Below are positions 36,916 to 46,466 of a stretch of 64,000 nucleotides of DNA, piece after piece. This DNA is from Aggregatibacter actinomycetemcomitans (GTDB taxonomy: Bacteria > Pseudomonadota > Gammaproteobacteria > Enterobacterales > Pasteurellaceae), in the NCBI GenBank assembly GCA_017160915.1, contig JACAWG010000054.1:138808-202807 (forward strand). Reading direction: 5' to 3'. The position numbers were made by a program, and so were the translations under genes. Numbering within the stretch: the stretch's first letter is position 1; every line of letters starts with the position of its first letter. The notes beneath the pieces are model-generated. The model had not been told where the DNA came from. It saw only the letters and a program-made list of their open reading frames with translations, and ran no database searches.

Positions 36916-38106
36916 ATGCGAGTAGCCTATATTTGTGCGGATCCGGGCATTCCTGTCTTTGGAACCAAAGGCGCTTCGGTACACGTTCAGGAAGTGATTA
37001 AAGGCATGCTACAACGTGGCTTGGAGGTGGTGTTATTCGCCCAGCGATTAGGGGGAGAAGTTCCGCAGGAATTAAGTCAAATCACGATTCACAAATTGCC
37101 GTCGTTGCCGAATGACTCTCAGCAGGAACGCGCTGCCGCCGCCCTTGCCGCCAATGCGGAAGTGGAGAAATTGCTGGAAAGTGCGGGTGATTTTGACCTC
37201 ATTTATGAGCGCTATTCTTTATGGAGCAAAGCGGGCATGGCATTTGCCCGTAAACACCGGTGCGTAGGCATTCTGGAGGTCAACGCGCCGTTAATTGAAG
37301 AACAGAAAAAACACCGTGAATTACCCCTTGAAGCGCAATCGCAAGAGGTCGCCGAATTCGTTTTTTCCCATGCGGACGCCATGATTGCGGTCTCTCCCGG
37401 CGTGAAAGATTACTTGGAAACTTTTCCATTAGCCAAAGGGCGCGTTCATGTGATCGCCAACGGCGTTGACCTGGCACGCTTTGCGCCGGTCGCTGCGCAA
37501 AATGCCGCAAAATTAAAACAACCAGAACCCCGCAACGAAACACCGGTGTTAGGTTTTTTAGGCACGTTAAAGCCTTGGCACGGCGTATCGGGCTTAGTGC
37601 AAGCCTGGGCGTTACTGCATAAACAAGGTTATCGGGTGAAGTTGTTAATTGTCGGCGACGGTCCGCAACACGCCACCTTAACTGAAGAAATTGCCCAACT
37701 GGGGTTATCGGACTTCGTCCACTTCACCGGTGCCGTCGCTCCTGAGCAGGTGCCGGAATGGCTGGCTCGTATGGATATTGCCACCGCGCCTTATCCGAAT
37801 CAGGAAGGCTTTTATTTCTCGCCGCTTAAAATTTATGAATATATGGCGGCGGGCTTACCGATTATAGCCACCCTAGTGGGGCATTTAAGCAGCGTAATCG
37901 AAAACGGTTATAACGGTATTCTGGTCGAAGCGGACAATCCGCAGAAAATGGCGGAAAGTATTGCGCGGTTATTGGACAACCCGTCCCAAGCACAGCAACT
38001 CGGCGCCAATGCGCGTTTAACCGCAGAACAAAAACACAGCTGGTTGGCAGTGGTTGATCGCATTTTGCACATTACCCGCGATTGCCGACAGAAATTGCCC
38101 ACCTAG
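36916..38106 (+). CDS. Family 4-type glycosyltransferase
   Basis: 396 residues, GT-B fold. It opens with MRVAYICADPGIPVFGTKGASVH, the glycine-rich acceptor loop, and has VLGFLGTLKPWHGVSGLVQAW near 211. The donor-site stretch FYFSPLKIYEYMAAGLPIIAT lies near 297-317, containing the conserved Glu of GT4 enzymes. Two AAGGA-type sites precede the ATG. It is different in sequence from the preceding GT4, so the two probably add different sugars or form different linkages. Confidence 0.88.
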   Translation: MRVAYICADPGIPVFGTKGASVHVQEVIKGMLQRGLEVVLFAQRLGGEVPQELSQITIHKLPSLPNDSQQERAAAALAANAEVEKLLESAGDFDLIYERYSLWSKAGMAFARKHRCVGILEVNAPLIEEQKKHRELPLEAQSQEVAEFVFSHADAMIAVSPGVKDYLETFPLAKGRVHVIANGVDLARFAPVAAQNAAKLKQPEPRNETPVLGFLGTLKPWHGVSGLVQAWALLHKQGYRVKLLIVGDGPQHATLTEEIAQLGLSDFVHFTGAVAPEQVPEWLARMDIATAPYPNQEGFYFSPLKIYEYMAAGLPIIATLVGHLSSVIENGYNGILVEADNPQKMAESIARLLDNPSQAQQLGANARLTAEQKHSWLAVVDRILHITRDCRQKLPT

Positions 38107-38127
38107 AAGTAAGCAGGAGCAAATAGC

Positions 38128-39948
38128 ATGAGTAAAAATGCCTGGTGGTCGGTGGCTTACCGATTGAAAGACTATATTCGCCCCGAGCGTATGTTGGTGA
38201 GCGCCGCCTTAGCCGCGTTGTTGCTCACCACCGCAATGCGTTTACTGAAACCATTGCCGTTGGCTTTTGTGGTGGATTATGTGTTGACGCCGGAAATCAC
38301 CAAGACCCCGCCAAAACAAGATGGCATTATTGATACCTTGCTTACCTCGCTGAATACCACGCATTTGTTATGGGGATGTGCGGCGGCGGTTATTGTCATT
38401 GCGTTGCTAACGGCGGCAACGGGCTATTTCAGTACGGTAAGCCTTGCCTTGGCGGGCAGTCGGGTGCTCAGCCGTGTGCGCAATGATTTATTTGCTCATT
38501 TACAACGTCTTTCCTTGCGCTTCCATACCCAAGCAAGAACCGGCGATCTGACCATGCGCCTCATCAACGATATCGGTATGTTGCGCGAAGCGGTCATTAC
38601 GGCATTGATGCCGATGCTTGCCAACATTCTTATTTTGTTGGGAATGTTCGGCATGATGCTTTACCTTAATTGGCAACTTACCTCCGTGGCATTATTGGCG
38701 ATTCCCTTAATGTGGTTCAGCACCACCCGTGCCAGCCGTAAAATTCATGAAGTCAGCCGCGCACAACGTAAACGGGAAGGTTCTCTGGCGTCCAAAGCGG
38801 CGGAATATATCGCTTCCATTCGCACCGTGCAATCCTTGTCCTTAGAAGATGAAACCATCCGCAGCTTTGCCGGTGACGATGCCGCCAGCCGTCAGCAAAA
38901 CGTGCAATCCAAACGGCTTTCCGCCGGCTTGGAACGTCGTGTAGATGTGATTGTGGCATTCATTACCGCGTTGGTTTTACTCAATGGCGCCCACTCCGTA
39001 TTAAACGGCGGCATGAGCACGGGGGATTTGATTATCTTCATGTCTTATTTAAATAATTCCTTCCGCCCTGTACGTGAATACGCCAAATATGCAGGTCGTC
39101 TTTCCAAAGCCTTAGCGGCGGGAGAACGGGTGGTCAACCTGCTTGACGAAGAGCCCGAAATTAAAGACAAACCGAACGCCTTGGTACTTGCCAAGCCGTT
39201 AGGCAAGATCCAGTTTGATCACGTCGATTTTGCTTATGAAAGCACGGACGGAAAAAGCCATCCCGTGCTTAATGAAATGAATTTCACCATTACACCGGGA
39301 GAAAAAGTCGCCATTATCGGCCCTTCCGGCGCAGGTAAATCCACCATTACCAGTTTATTGCTACGTCTCTATGAAGCCCAATCGGGTGAGGTTCGTATTG
39401 ATGACGTCAATATTCAGGGTTACACCATCGCCAGCCTCCGTTCACAAATCGCCATCGTACCGCAGGATAATCTGCTGTTCGGCTTAACGGTACGCGAAAA
39501 CATTGCGCTGGGTGCCATTAATGATCCTGAGCAGGTCACCGATAACAATATTATTGAAGCGGCAAAATTAGCCAATGCCCATGATTTCATCAGCGCACTG
39601 CCGCAAGGTTACGACACCGTGCTGAGCGAGCGCGGCGGGTCGTTATCGGGCGGTCAGCGCCAGCGTATCGCCATTGCCCGCGCGGCGATGAATAAAAGTG
39701 CGGTGCTTATTTTGGATGAACCGACGGTGGGCTTGGATCAGGAAAACGAAAGCTATGTTATCGCCGCCTTGGAAAATCTTATGCAAGGTCGTACCACGCT
39801 GATGATTACCCACGATCTGGCGCTTGCCGCCAGAACCGACCGTATTATTTTCGTGAATAACGGCATTGTTGAAGAACAAGGCAACCATGAGCAATTGCTT
39901 GCCAAAGGCGGAAATTACGCCAATTGGTGGAAAATGCAACTGAGTTAA
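38128..39948 (+). CDS. ABC exporter, fused membrane and ATPase domains
   Basis: 606 residues with an N-terminal six-helix ABC exporter domain (about 20-320) and a C-terminal nucleotide-binding domain. Walker A is GPSGAGKST near 399-407, Q-loop IVPQDNLLFGLTVREN near 445, signature LSGGQRQR near 505, Walker B VLILDEPTVGLD near 527 and the H-loop MITHDLA. It resembles MsbA-type lipid flippases and other half-transporters that act as homodimers. In this operon it probably moves the glycan product or a lipid-linked intermediate across the inner membrane (inference). Confidence 0.9.
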   Translation: MSKNAWWSVAYRLKDYIRPERMLVSAALAALLLTTAMRLLKPLPLAFVVDYVLTPEITKTPPKQDGIIDTLLTSLNTTHLLWGCAAAVIVIALLTAATGYFSTVSLALAGSRVLSRVRNDLFAHLQRLSLRFHTQARTGDLTMRLINDIGMLREAVITALMPMLANILILLGMFGMMLYLNWQLTSVALLAIPLMWFSTTRASRKIHEVSRAQRKREGSLASKAAEYIASIRTVQSLSLEDETIRSFAGDDAASRQQNVQSKRLSAGLERRVDVIVAFITALVLLNGAHSVLNGGMSTGDLIIFMSYLNNSFRPVREYAKYAGRLSKALAAGERVVNLLDEEPEIKDKPNALVLAKPLGKIQFDHVDFAYESTDGKSHPVLNEMNFTITPGEKVAIIGPSGAGKSTITSLLLRLYEAQSGEVRIDDVNIQGYTIASLRSQIAIVPQDNLLFGLTVRENIALGAINDPEQVTDNNIIEAAKLANAHDFISALPQGYDTVLSERGGSLSGGQRQRIAIARAAMNKSAVLILDEPTVGLDQENESYVIAALENLMQGRTTLMITHDLALAARTDRIIFVNNGIVEEQGNHEQLLAKGGNYANWWKMQLS

Positions 39949-39983
39949 CGGATTCTCGGTGCAAATCAATACAAGGACAGATT

Positions 39984-42275
39984 ATGCTGACTCATGCGGA
40001 TAAACAACTGATTGCGCGCGATAACGCCCTGCCCGGCTTGGCGGCGTTATTGGATCCGAGCTTACTGCTAACGGAATTACAACGCCTGCCTCAGCTCAAA
40101 AGTGCGGTCAAAATTCAGGTTAAATATTTGCGTTACAAACCGGCAAACAGCTGCGCCTGTACCTTGCGGGTTCAATTATCCGACGGCAGGGTACGATATT
40201 ATTTTGCCAAAGCGCTCACCGCCGAACGTTTCGAACAATCCTGGCAGCACCCGAAACGCCAGGCGTTGGTACAGGCAAATGATCCCCATGCGCCCCTTGC
40301 GATTTTTGCGTTAAAGATTTTATTACAACACCCGGCTTACGATCGCGGTATCGGTCATCTCGGTTGGTTAATCAATGACCGTTCCCGCCGTCATCTGCTG
40401 AGCTTATGCCGTCTCACGGAAGATGAACAGGAAAAAGCCCACATCGATATTTTGCGCTATAAACCGGAACGCCGATTAGTGGCAAAAGTGAAAGTCAATG
40501 ATCGCCCTGTCGCCTTAATTCGTTGTACGAATTCGAAGGATTTCGGCAGAATGCTGACCGGCGCGGCTTTTGGTACGGCACAAGGCAATATGCAGCTGCT
40601 CGGCATGGATAGTACGCTTTGTACGCTGATTACCGATTGGCAACCGGGTCGCAGCTTGTGCCCGGAAGACGGCTATATTCCGACCAAAGAAAGCCTTTCC
40701 TTTGTGGCGGAAAGGCTGGCACAGCTTCATCGCACTGCCTATCGCCATCCGATAGTCCACAGCGCGAAACATGAAATCAAAGCGATTGAAGGCGTGTTCA
40801 TCACCTTTCAGGCAATATTGCCCGAATACGCCCCCTGGTTCGCCCGTCTTGCCGAACAAACCCGAGAAGGATTGTTGCGCCAACCCGAACATTTCACCTT
40901 AATTCACGGCGATTTTTCCTTGGATCAAGTGGTGCAAAGCGATTCCGACCGCACCCAATTCCATATTTTGGATTGGGATCGCGCCGCTTACGGCAATCCG
41001 TTGTTTGATTTAGCGACGTTTCAGGCTCGTTTGGCATTGCAAGTCATCGAAGGCGTTCTACCGCATTGGCAGGCAACGGAATTATTACGAACATTCCTGC
41101 AACGTTATCAAACCATTACGCATACCGATTTAGACGGTTTATCCGTTTTCACCGCCGCCGCGTTACTGCGTTTAGTCGCAGAACCTTTCCGTAAGCGTGC
41201 CGCGCAATGGGAACAGCAATCGTTGCAACTATTGCAATGGGTGGCGGGTCTATTAAATAAAGGGAATGCACATTTGTTTGCACAACCGCAACCTCAAATG
41301 ACCGACTTTCCGTTGGATCCAATGCTTGCACAGTTAACCGATCCGCAACAAATGCAAAGGCTGTTAATGCCAGCACTGCCGAAAGCGGACCAAGGACAAC
41401 TACAACAAGCCGTTTTATGTCGTTATAAACCGCAACGCCGCGCTTTAGTGGATTACGTCATCATGACGGAACAAGGCGAGAAAAATGTTATCGGCAAATA
41501 CCGCGCCAAAGGCTTGGACAAACGCGCATTGAATGTGCAACAAGCCTTATGGAATACGGGATTTAACGATCATGCCAAGGTCGGCGTGGCGGAACCTTTG
41601 GGCGCATTGCCGGCACAACACACTTGGTTACAGCGAAAAATCAACGGACAAAGTGTCGGCGAACAACTTTTCAAAGGCAATGAACGTTTAGCGTTTTTAG
41701 GCGAGTCCGTTGCTCATGCACTTGGCACCCTGCATCATAGCCATGTTGCGCAAAAACTGGCGTTACCAGTTTGGGGAATCCAACAAGAACTAGACATTTT
41801 GCGTAACCGCTTAACACAGGCGCAAACGTTGTTGCCGCATTTATCGCCGCGTATTGCCAATGTGCTGGCAGGCTGCGAACGATTGGCGACAACATTAACC
41901 GAAACCCGGTTAGTTTCGGTACATCGTGATTTCTATCAGGATCAAATCATGGAGCGTTATGGTCAGCCCGGCAACATGGTTCTGTTGGATCTTGATTTGC
42001 TTTGTCTGGGTGATGCCGCACTGGACGCGGGCAATTACCTTGCGCACATTCAGGAATTCGCTCTACGTCAATATGGCGATAACCACGCATTACAACAACA
42101 TCAAAACGCCTTTCTCACGACATTTTTAACCTATGAAACCACAGCGAAAGAGAACATCGCCGTTTATACGACACTCTCTTTGGCACGCCATATTTATCTG
42201 AGTACACAATTTACCGATCGTAAACACACCACGGAACCATTGCTTGCGATTTGTGAAATGCTTTTAACGGAATAA
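39984..42275 (+). CDS. Tandem APH-fold (aminoglycoside-phosphotransferase-like) kinase-like protein
   Basis: 763 residues from the ATG at 39984 (ACAAGGACAG upstream). Two copies of a choline/aminoglycoside kinase-like fold appear in line. Domain 1 has the catalytic loop HGDFSLDQV near residue 308 and the Mg motif ILDWDRAAYGNPLFDLA near 327. Domain 2 has HRDFYQDQI near 646 and LLDLDLLCLGDAALDAGNY near 664. Both loops read H-x-D-F-x-x-D-Q, with Gln where APH enzymes usually have Asn. Inferred role: phosphorylating a sugar, polyol or lipid in the glycan pathway. It might instead be catalytically altered. No signal peptide. Confidence 0.78.
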   Translation: MLTHADKQLIARDNALPGLAALLDPSLLLTELQRLPQLKSAVKIQVKYLRYKPANSCACTLRVQLSDGRVRYYFAKALTAERFEQSWQHPKRQALVQANDPHAPLAIFALKILLQHPAYDRGIGHLGWLINDRSRRHLLSLCRLTEDEQEKAHIDILRYKPERRLVAKVKVNDRPVALIRCTNSKDFGRMLTGAAFGTAQGNMQLLGMDSTLCTLITDWQPGRSLCPEDGYIPTKESLSFVAERLAQLHRTAYRHPIVHSAKHEIKAIEGVFITFQAILPEYAPWFARLAEQTREGLLRQPEHFTLIHGDFSLDQVVQSDSDRTQFHILDWDRAAYGNPLFDLATFQARLALQVIEGVLPHWQATELLRTFLQRYQTITHTDLDGLSVFTAAALLRLVAEPFRKRAAQWEQQSLQLLQWVAGLLNKGNAHLFAQPQPQMTDFPLDPMLAQLTDPQQMQRLLMPALPKADQGQLQQAVLCRYKPQRRALVDYVIMTEQGEKNVIGKYRAKGLDKRALNVQQALWNTGFNDHAKVGVAEPLGALPAQHTWLQRKINGQSVGEQLFKGNERLAFLGESVAHALGTLHHSHVAQKLALPVWGIQQELDILRNRLTQAQTLLPHLSPRIANVLAGCERLATTLTETRLVSVHRDFYQDQIMERYGQPGNMVLLDLDLLCLGDAALDAGNYLAHIQEFALRQYGDNHALQQHQNAFLTTFLTYETTAKENIAVYTTLSLARHIYLSTQFTDRKHTTEPLLAICEMLLTE

Positions 42276-42315
42276 ACCAAGAAATTTCTTTTAGGTAAAA
42301 ATTAAGGAGCAATGT

Positions 42316-43485
42316 ATGAAAATTACTGTTGTCGGCGCAGGCTATGTGGGGCTTTCCAATGCCGTCCTACTCGCGCAAAAACATGAGGTCACACTATTAG
42401 ATGTGTCGCCGGAAAAGACCGCACTTATTAACGCGAAACGCTCGCCGATTCAGGATGTGGAAATCAGCGATTATTTAGCCAATAAGCCCCTGAATCTGCA
42501 CGCCACCGTAGATGCTTCGCAGGCGTATCTGGGCGCGGAATATGTCATTATCGCCACTCCGACGGATTATGATCCGGAAACCGATTATTTTGATACAAGC
42601 TCCGTTGAAGCCGTATTAAAACAGGCGATTGCACAAAACGCCGATGCTTATTTGGTAATCAAATCCACCATCCCAATCGGCTTTACCCACAAAATGCGCA
42701 ATGAATTGAACACGGAGAGGATTATCTTTTCACCGGAATTCTTACGTGAAAGCCGTGCGTTACATGACAATCTATATCCTTTCCGTATCGTTGTGGGCGA
42801 TCACGGCGAAGCCGCGCGTAAATTCGCCGAAACGCTACGGGATTGCAGTTTACGTCCTGAGACGCCGATTATCTTGACCCATTCAAATGAAGCGGAATGT
42901 ATCAAATTATTTGCCAATTCCTATCTTGCTTTGCGGGTGGCGTTCTTCAACGAATTGGATACCTTTGCCGCAACGCACGGGTTCAATACGGCGGAGATTA
43001 TCGAAGGCGTATCCCTTGATCCGCGCATCGGTACCCACTACAACAATCCGTCTTTCGGTTACGGCGGTTATTGCCTGCCTAAAGACACCAAACAATTGTT
43101 GGCAAACTATAAAGATATTCCGCAAACTCTGATTAGCGCCATTGTGAAATCCAACTCGGTACGCAAAGATTTCATCGCCGAGGAAGTGTTGAGACGAAAA
43201 CCGTCGGTCGTCGGCGTTCATCGCTTAACCATGAAGCACGGTTCGGATAATTTCCGTAGCTCCAGCATTCAATGCGTGATCAAACGCATCAAAAAAGCCG
43301 GTGTGAAAGTCATTATCTATGAGCCGGAATATGCCGAAAAAGACTTTTTCGGTTCGGAAGTGGTAACCGATTTGAACGCCTTCAAGCAGCAAGCCGATGT
43401 CATTCTTGCCAATCGTATGGCGGATGAAATCCTGGATGTGGCGGACAAAGTCTATACCCGCGACATTAAGGGAACGGATTTATAA
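42316..43485 (+). CDS. ugd: UDP-glucose 6-dehydrogenase
   Basis: 389 residues that oxidise UDP-glucose to UDP-glucuronate with two NAD+. Rossmann motif [16 protein letters not shown] at 1-16, then [21 protein letters not shown] near 77, [12 protein letters not shown] near 118, and the catalytic Cys in [12 protein letters not shown] near 254. The length is that of the short bacterial Ugd form. It closes the six-gene operon behind AAGGAG and supplies the nucleotide-sugar donor, implying an uronic-acid-containing product. Ended by the repeat terminator at 43497 and the hairpin at 43539. Confidence 0.94.
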   Translation: MKITVVGAGYVGLSNAVLLAQKHEVTLLDVSPEKTALINAKRSPIQDVEISDYLANKPLNLHATVDASQAYLGAEYVIIATPTDYDPETDYFDTSSVEAVLKQAIAQNADAYLVIKSTIPIGFTHKMRNELNTERIIFSPEFLRESRALHDNLYPFRIVVGDHGEAARKFAETLRDCSLRPETPIILTHSNEAECIKLFANSYLALRVAFFNELDTFAATHGFNTAEIIEGVSLDPRIGTHYNNPSFGYGGYCLPKDTKQLLANYKDIPQTLISAIVKSNSVRKDFIAEEVLRRKPSVVGVHRLTMKHGSDNFRSSSIQCVIKRIKKAGVKVIIYEPEYAEKDFFGSEVVTDLNAFKQQADVILANRMADEILDVADKVYTRDIKGTDL

Positions 43486-43496
43486 CAGACAAAAAA

Positions 43497-43520
43497 ACGG
43501 CTTATCCATGGATAAGCCGT
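43497..43520. terminator. Terminator after ugd (copy 2 of the dispersed repeat)
   Basis: Perfect 24-base palindrome: ACGGCTTATCCA at 43497-43508 and its complement to 43520. The stem arms ACGGCTTATC/GATAAGCCGT, the flank AAATTCATC and a USS about 14 bases on match the unit at 30481. Confidence 0.88.
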
Positions 43521-43538
43521 AAATTCATCGAAAAAAAC

Positions 43539-43559
43539 CACCGCACTTTTTGTGCGGTG
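43539..43559. terminator. USS hairpin between ugd and deaD
   Basis: Eight-base stem CACCGCAC/GTGCGGTG with a T5 loop. It is flanked by A7 on the left (a T tract for deaD on the minus strand) and TTTCTTTTTT on the right. It serves as terminator for the convergent genes. Confidence 0.9.
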
Positions 43560-43567
43560 TTTCTTTT

Positions 43568-45370
43568 TTATCTTCTGAACTCGCGTTTTTCTTTAAAAGT
43601 GCGGTGCGATTTTTCTTTAAATTTGCGATCGCCTTTAAAGCCGTTGTCTTCAAAACGTCCGCCGCGACGTTTACCGCCGAAGTTATCGCCGCCCCGTTCG
43701 CCTTTGGCTTCGCCGATGAAAGACATACGCATTTGTTTATTCAACACGCGGGTTTTGCCGAACTGCTGTAACAATTCTTTCGGCATACCTTGCGGCAATT
43801 CAATGGTGGAATAATCGTCATAAAGTTTGATATGACCGATATAACGGCTGTTAATATCCCCTTCATTGGCAATCGCGCCCACAATATGACGCACTTCCAC
43901 GCCATCACCACGTCCGACTTCAATGCGGTATAAATCCATCGGTTGCGGCGTACCGTAGCCTTTGCGTTCCCCGCGACGTTCCGCCGAACGCGGATTTTCA
44001 CGACGATCGCCACGCTCACCACGTTCACGACGGGCTTTTTTATCTACGACCGGATCCGGCGGGAGAATCAGTTTTTGTTTACCTTGCAACAACATCATCA
44101 TTGCCGCCGCAATGTCTTCCTGTGATTGATCCGCCGTGAACATATCTTCCAGTAACTCACGATAAAGCTCCAGATCATGATGTTCCAGTTGGGTGGTAAT
44201 TTTATCTTTGAATTTTTTACGACGGCAGGCTTGCAATACTTCATGATTCGGCAATTCCACCTCTTCAATATTTTTCTTGATGAGATGTTCTACATTGCGC
44301 AATAAACGGCGTTCACGCGGTTCAACGAATAATAATGCCCGACCGGAACGCCCCGCACGACCGGTACGTCCGATACGGTGAACATAGGATTCGGCATCAA
44401 GCGGAATATCGTAGTTAACCACAAGGCTGATACGTTCAATATCGATACCGCGCGCCGCTACATCGGTGGCAACGACAATATCCAGGCTGCCGCTGCGCAA
44501 ACGGTCAAGGGTTTGTTCTCGCAACTGTTGGGTCATGTCGCCGTTTAATGCAGCGGCACGAAAGCCGTGTTTTTCCAATAATTCGGTGACGTCCAGCGTG
44601 CCGGTTTTGGTGCGGGTGAAAATAATCGCCGCATCAAAATCTTCTACTTCCAAGAAACGCAATAAGGCATCGTTTTTACGGAAGCCGTGTACATACCAAC
44701 AACTTTGCGCGATATCCGGCGCACTTTGTTGGGTCGCTTTGATTTTGATTTCTTGCGGATCCTTCATGAAGCGTTTGGTAATGCGACGAATCGGCTCCGG
44801 CATGGTGGCGGAGAATAAGGCGGTTTGGTGATGTTCAGGCAATTCCGCCATCACGGTTTCCACATCTTCGATAAAGCCCATGCGCAACATTTCGTCCGCT
44901 TCGTCCAATACGATGGCTTTGAGTTCCGCCAGATTTAATGTGCCGCGACGAATATGATCCAGAATACGTCCCGGTGTTCCCACCACCACTTGTGCGCCTT
45001 GTTTGAGGGCGCGTAATTGAATGTCATAACGTTGACCGCCGTATAAGGTCACGATATTGATGCCTTTAGCATATTTCATAAATTGTTCGCAAGCGTCGGC
45101 AACCTGAATCGCCAGCTCACGGGTCGGCGCCATCACCAATAATTGCGGATGTTTTTCATTAGGATCGATTTTCGCCAAAATCGGTAAGGCAAATGCCGCT
45201 GTCTTGCCGCTGCCGGTTTGCGCCATACCCAATACGTCACGCCCTTCCAATAAGTGCGGTATGCAAATTTGTTGAATCGGAGAAGGGGTTTCAAAACCCA
45301 TATCGGAAACAGCATTAAGGATGAATTCAGGCAAGCCTAAATCCGTGAAAGTCATTTTAGTTTCAGTCAT
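43568..45370 (-). CDS. deaD: DeaD (CsdA), DEAD-box RNA helicase
   Basis: 600 residues. It unwinds RNA duplexes in ribosome assembly and mRNA decay, especially in the cold, and can associate with PNPase and RNase E. Motifs: [11 protein letters not shown] (motif I, near 50), [34 protein letters not shown] and [13 protein letters not shown]. Residues about 475-565 form the DbpA-type RNA-binding domain ([22 protein letters not shown]), and the tail is Arg/Gly/Lys-rich. It lies about 77 bases after nlpI. The start at 45370 is favoured, with Met6 possible. Confidence 0.95.
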   Translation of the reverse strand: MTETKMTFTDLGLPEFILNAVSDMGFETPSPIQQICIPHLLEGRDVLGMAQTGSGKTAAFALPILAKIDPNEKHPQLLVMAPTRELAIQVADACEQFMKYAKGINIVTLYGGQRYDIQLRALKQGAQVVVGTPGRILDHIRRGTLNLAELKAIVLDEADEMLRMGFIEDVETVMAELPEHHQTALFSATMPEPIRRITKRFMKDPQEIKIKATQQSAPDIAQSCWYVHGFRKNDALLRFLEVEDFDAAIIFTRTKTGTLDVTELLEKHGFRAAALNGDMTQQLREQTLDRLRSGSLDIVVATDVAARGIDIERISLVVNYDIPLDAESYVHRIGRTGRAGRSGRALLFVEPRERRLLRNVEHLIKKNIEEVELPNHEVLQACRRKKFKDKITTQLEHHDLELYRELLEDMFTADQSQEDIAAAMMMLLQGKQKLILPPDPVVDKKARRERGERGDRRENPRSAERRGERKGYGTPQPMDLYRIEVGRGDGVEVRHIVGAIANEGDINSRYIGHIKLYDDYSTIELPQGMPKELLQQFGKTRVLNKQMRMSFIGEAKGERGGDNFGGKRRGGRFEDNGFKGDRKFKEKSHRTFKEKREFRR

Positions 45371-45447
45371 TAAAAATACTCGAATTGTATAAAGGAAAGC
45401 TCAATAAAGCGCTTTCAGGTTAATCACAATGTACGTCGTTTTACGTC

Positions 45448-46380
45448 TTACAACGCGTTGTCGGTTGAGTCACGCTCACCGTCTGTTTGAGCCTGTTGTC
45501 CTAATTTCGATAGCTCAAACACCGCAAAACGATACTCCACAAAGTTATACACCTGATTTGCAATAGCCAGTTTGAATAAGGTCTCCGCCTCATCAACCTG
45601 TCCCATATTGAGTTTTTGTTTTGCTAGATAAAAGTAGGTTTCAGTAAGAATTTCCGCATATTGCGTCGAAGTTTGTTTGGAAAACTGCTCCGCTTTAGCC
45701 TGTAATTCCCGTACTGACAAGTTGCCCAAATAGTATTGGACAATGTAGGTACCCCAATAATCATGAGAAAGCCCAATTGCACGTTGAGCCAGATTTTTTT
45801 GTGCTTCGTCAGGCTTGAATTTTAATTCATTCAAATACAGCCATAAAACACGATAGGGATCGGATTTATTGCGTTGATAAAAACTCAGAAAATCCTGCTG
45901 GGCAAGGTTATAACGCCCCACATAATAGAAATCCAAAGCACGATTTAACATCGTATATTCATAGTCGGGATCTAAGCTAAGCACCGCATTGAACGCTTCC
46001 AAAGCCCCGTCGTAATCTTCATCAAGTAATAAATAAAGCCCCAGATAGTTATACACTGCCGTCATTTTCGGTTGCAGTGCAAGAGCCTGAGTAAAATCAT
46101 AACGCGCTAAAGCCCAAAGCCCCAAACTATCGTAAAGCACACCCCGTTCAAAATGGAGAGAGGCACGTTCTTCATTACTCATTTTTCCAACCAGCAAAAC
46201 CTGGCTAATCCGAACAATCATCACTTCCTGTTCGAAATGTTGGCTAGGATTTTGATCAGCTAATACCACATGATTTTTAGACACAAAGCCTTGATTTGTT
46301 CCGACGCAACCGGACAACAGCAAAATGAAAAATAAACCAGGTAGAAACACCGCGAAATTAAACAACCGACGTTGTGTCAT
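45448..46380 (-). CDS. nlpI: NlpI, TPR lipoprotein
   Basis: Outer-membrane-anchored TPR protein (310 residues), an adaptor for periplasmic peptidoglycan hydrolases and the protease Prc in E. coli. The signal sequence ends in LLSGC near residues 21-25, so Cys25 is lipidated. TPR repeats are seen (HFERGVLYDSLGLWALARYD, then YNYLGLYLLLDEDYDGAL and a third around 'MLNRALDFYYVGRYN'). It follows pnp and precedes deaD, the classic enterobacterial/pasteurellal order. Confidence 0.95.
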   Translation of the reverse strand: MTQRRLFNFAVFLPGLFFILLLSGCVGTNQGFVSKNHVVLADQNPSQHFEQEVMIVRISQVLLVGKMSNEERASLHFERGVLYDSLGLWALARYDFTQALALQPKMTAVYNYLGLYLLLDEDYDGALEAFNAVLSLDPDYEYTMLNRALDFYYVGRYNLAQQDFLSFYQRNKSDPYRVLWLYLNELKFKPDEAQKNLAQRAIGLSHDYWGTYIVQYYLGNLSVRELQAKAEQFSKQTSTQYAEILTETYFYLAKQKLNMGQVDEAETLFKLAIANQVYNFVEYRFAVFELSKLGQQAQTDGERDSTDNAL

Positions 46381-46466
46381 TTCTTCTCAGCCTTAAAGCA
46401 TGGGTTTGCTTGTTGAAAAATAAATGTTACGGCACCTGAGCACCGTAACATTAATCCTAAATAAAA

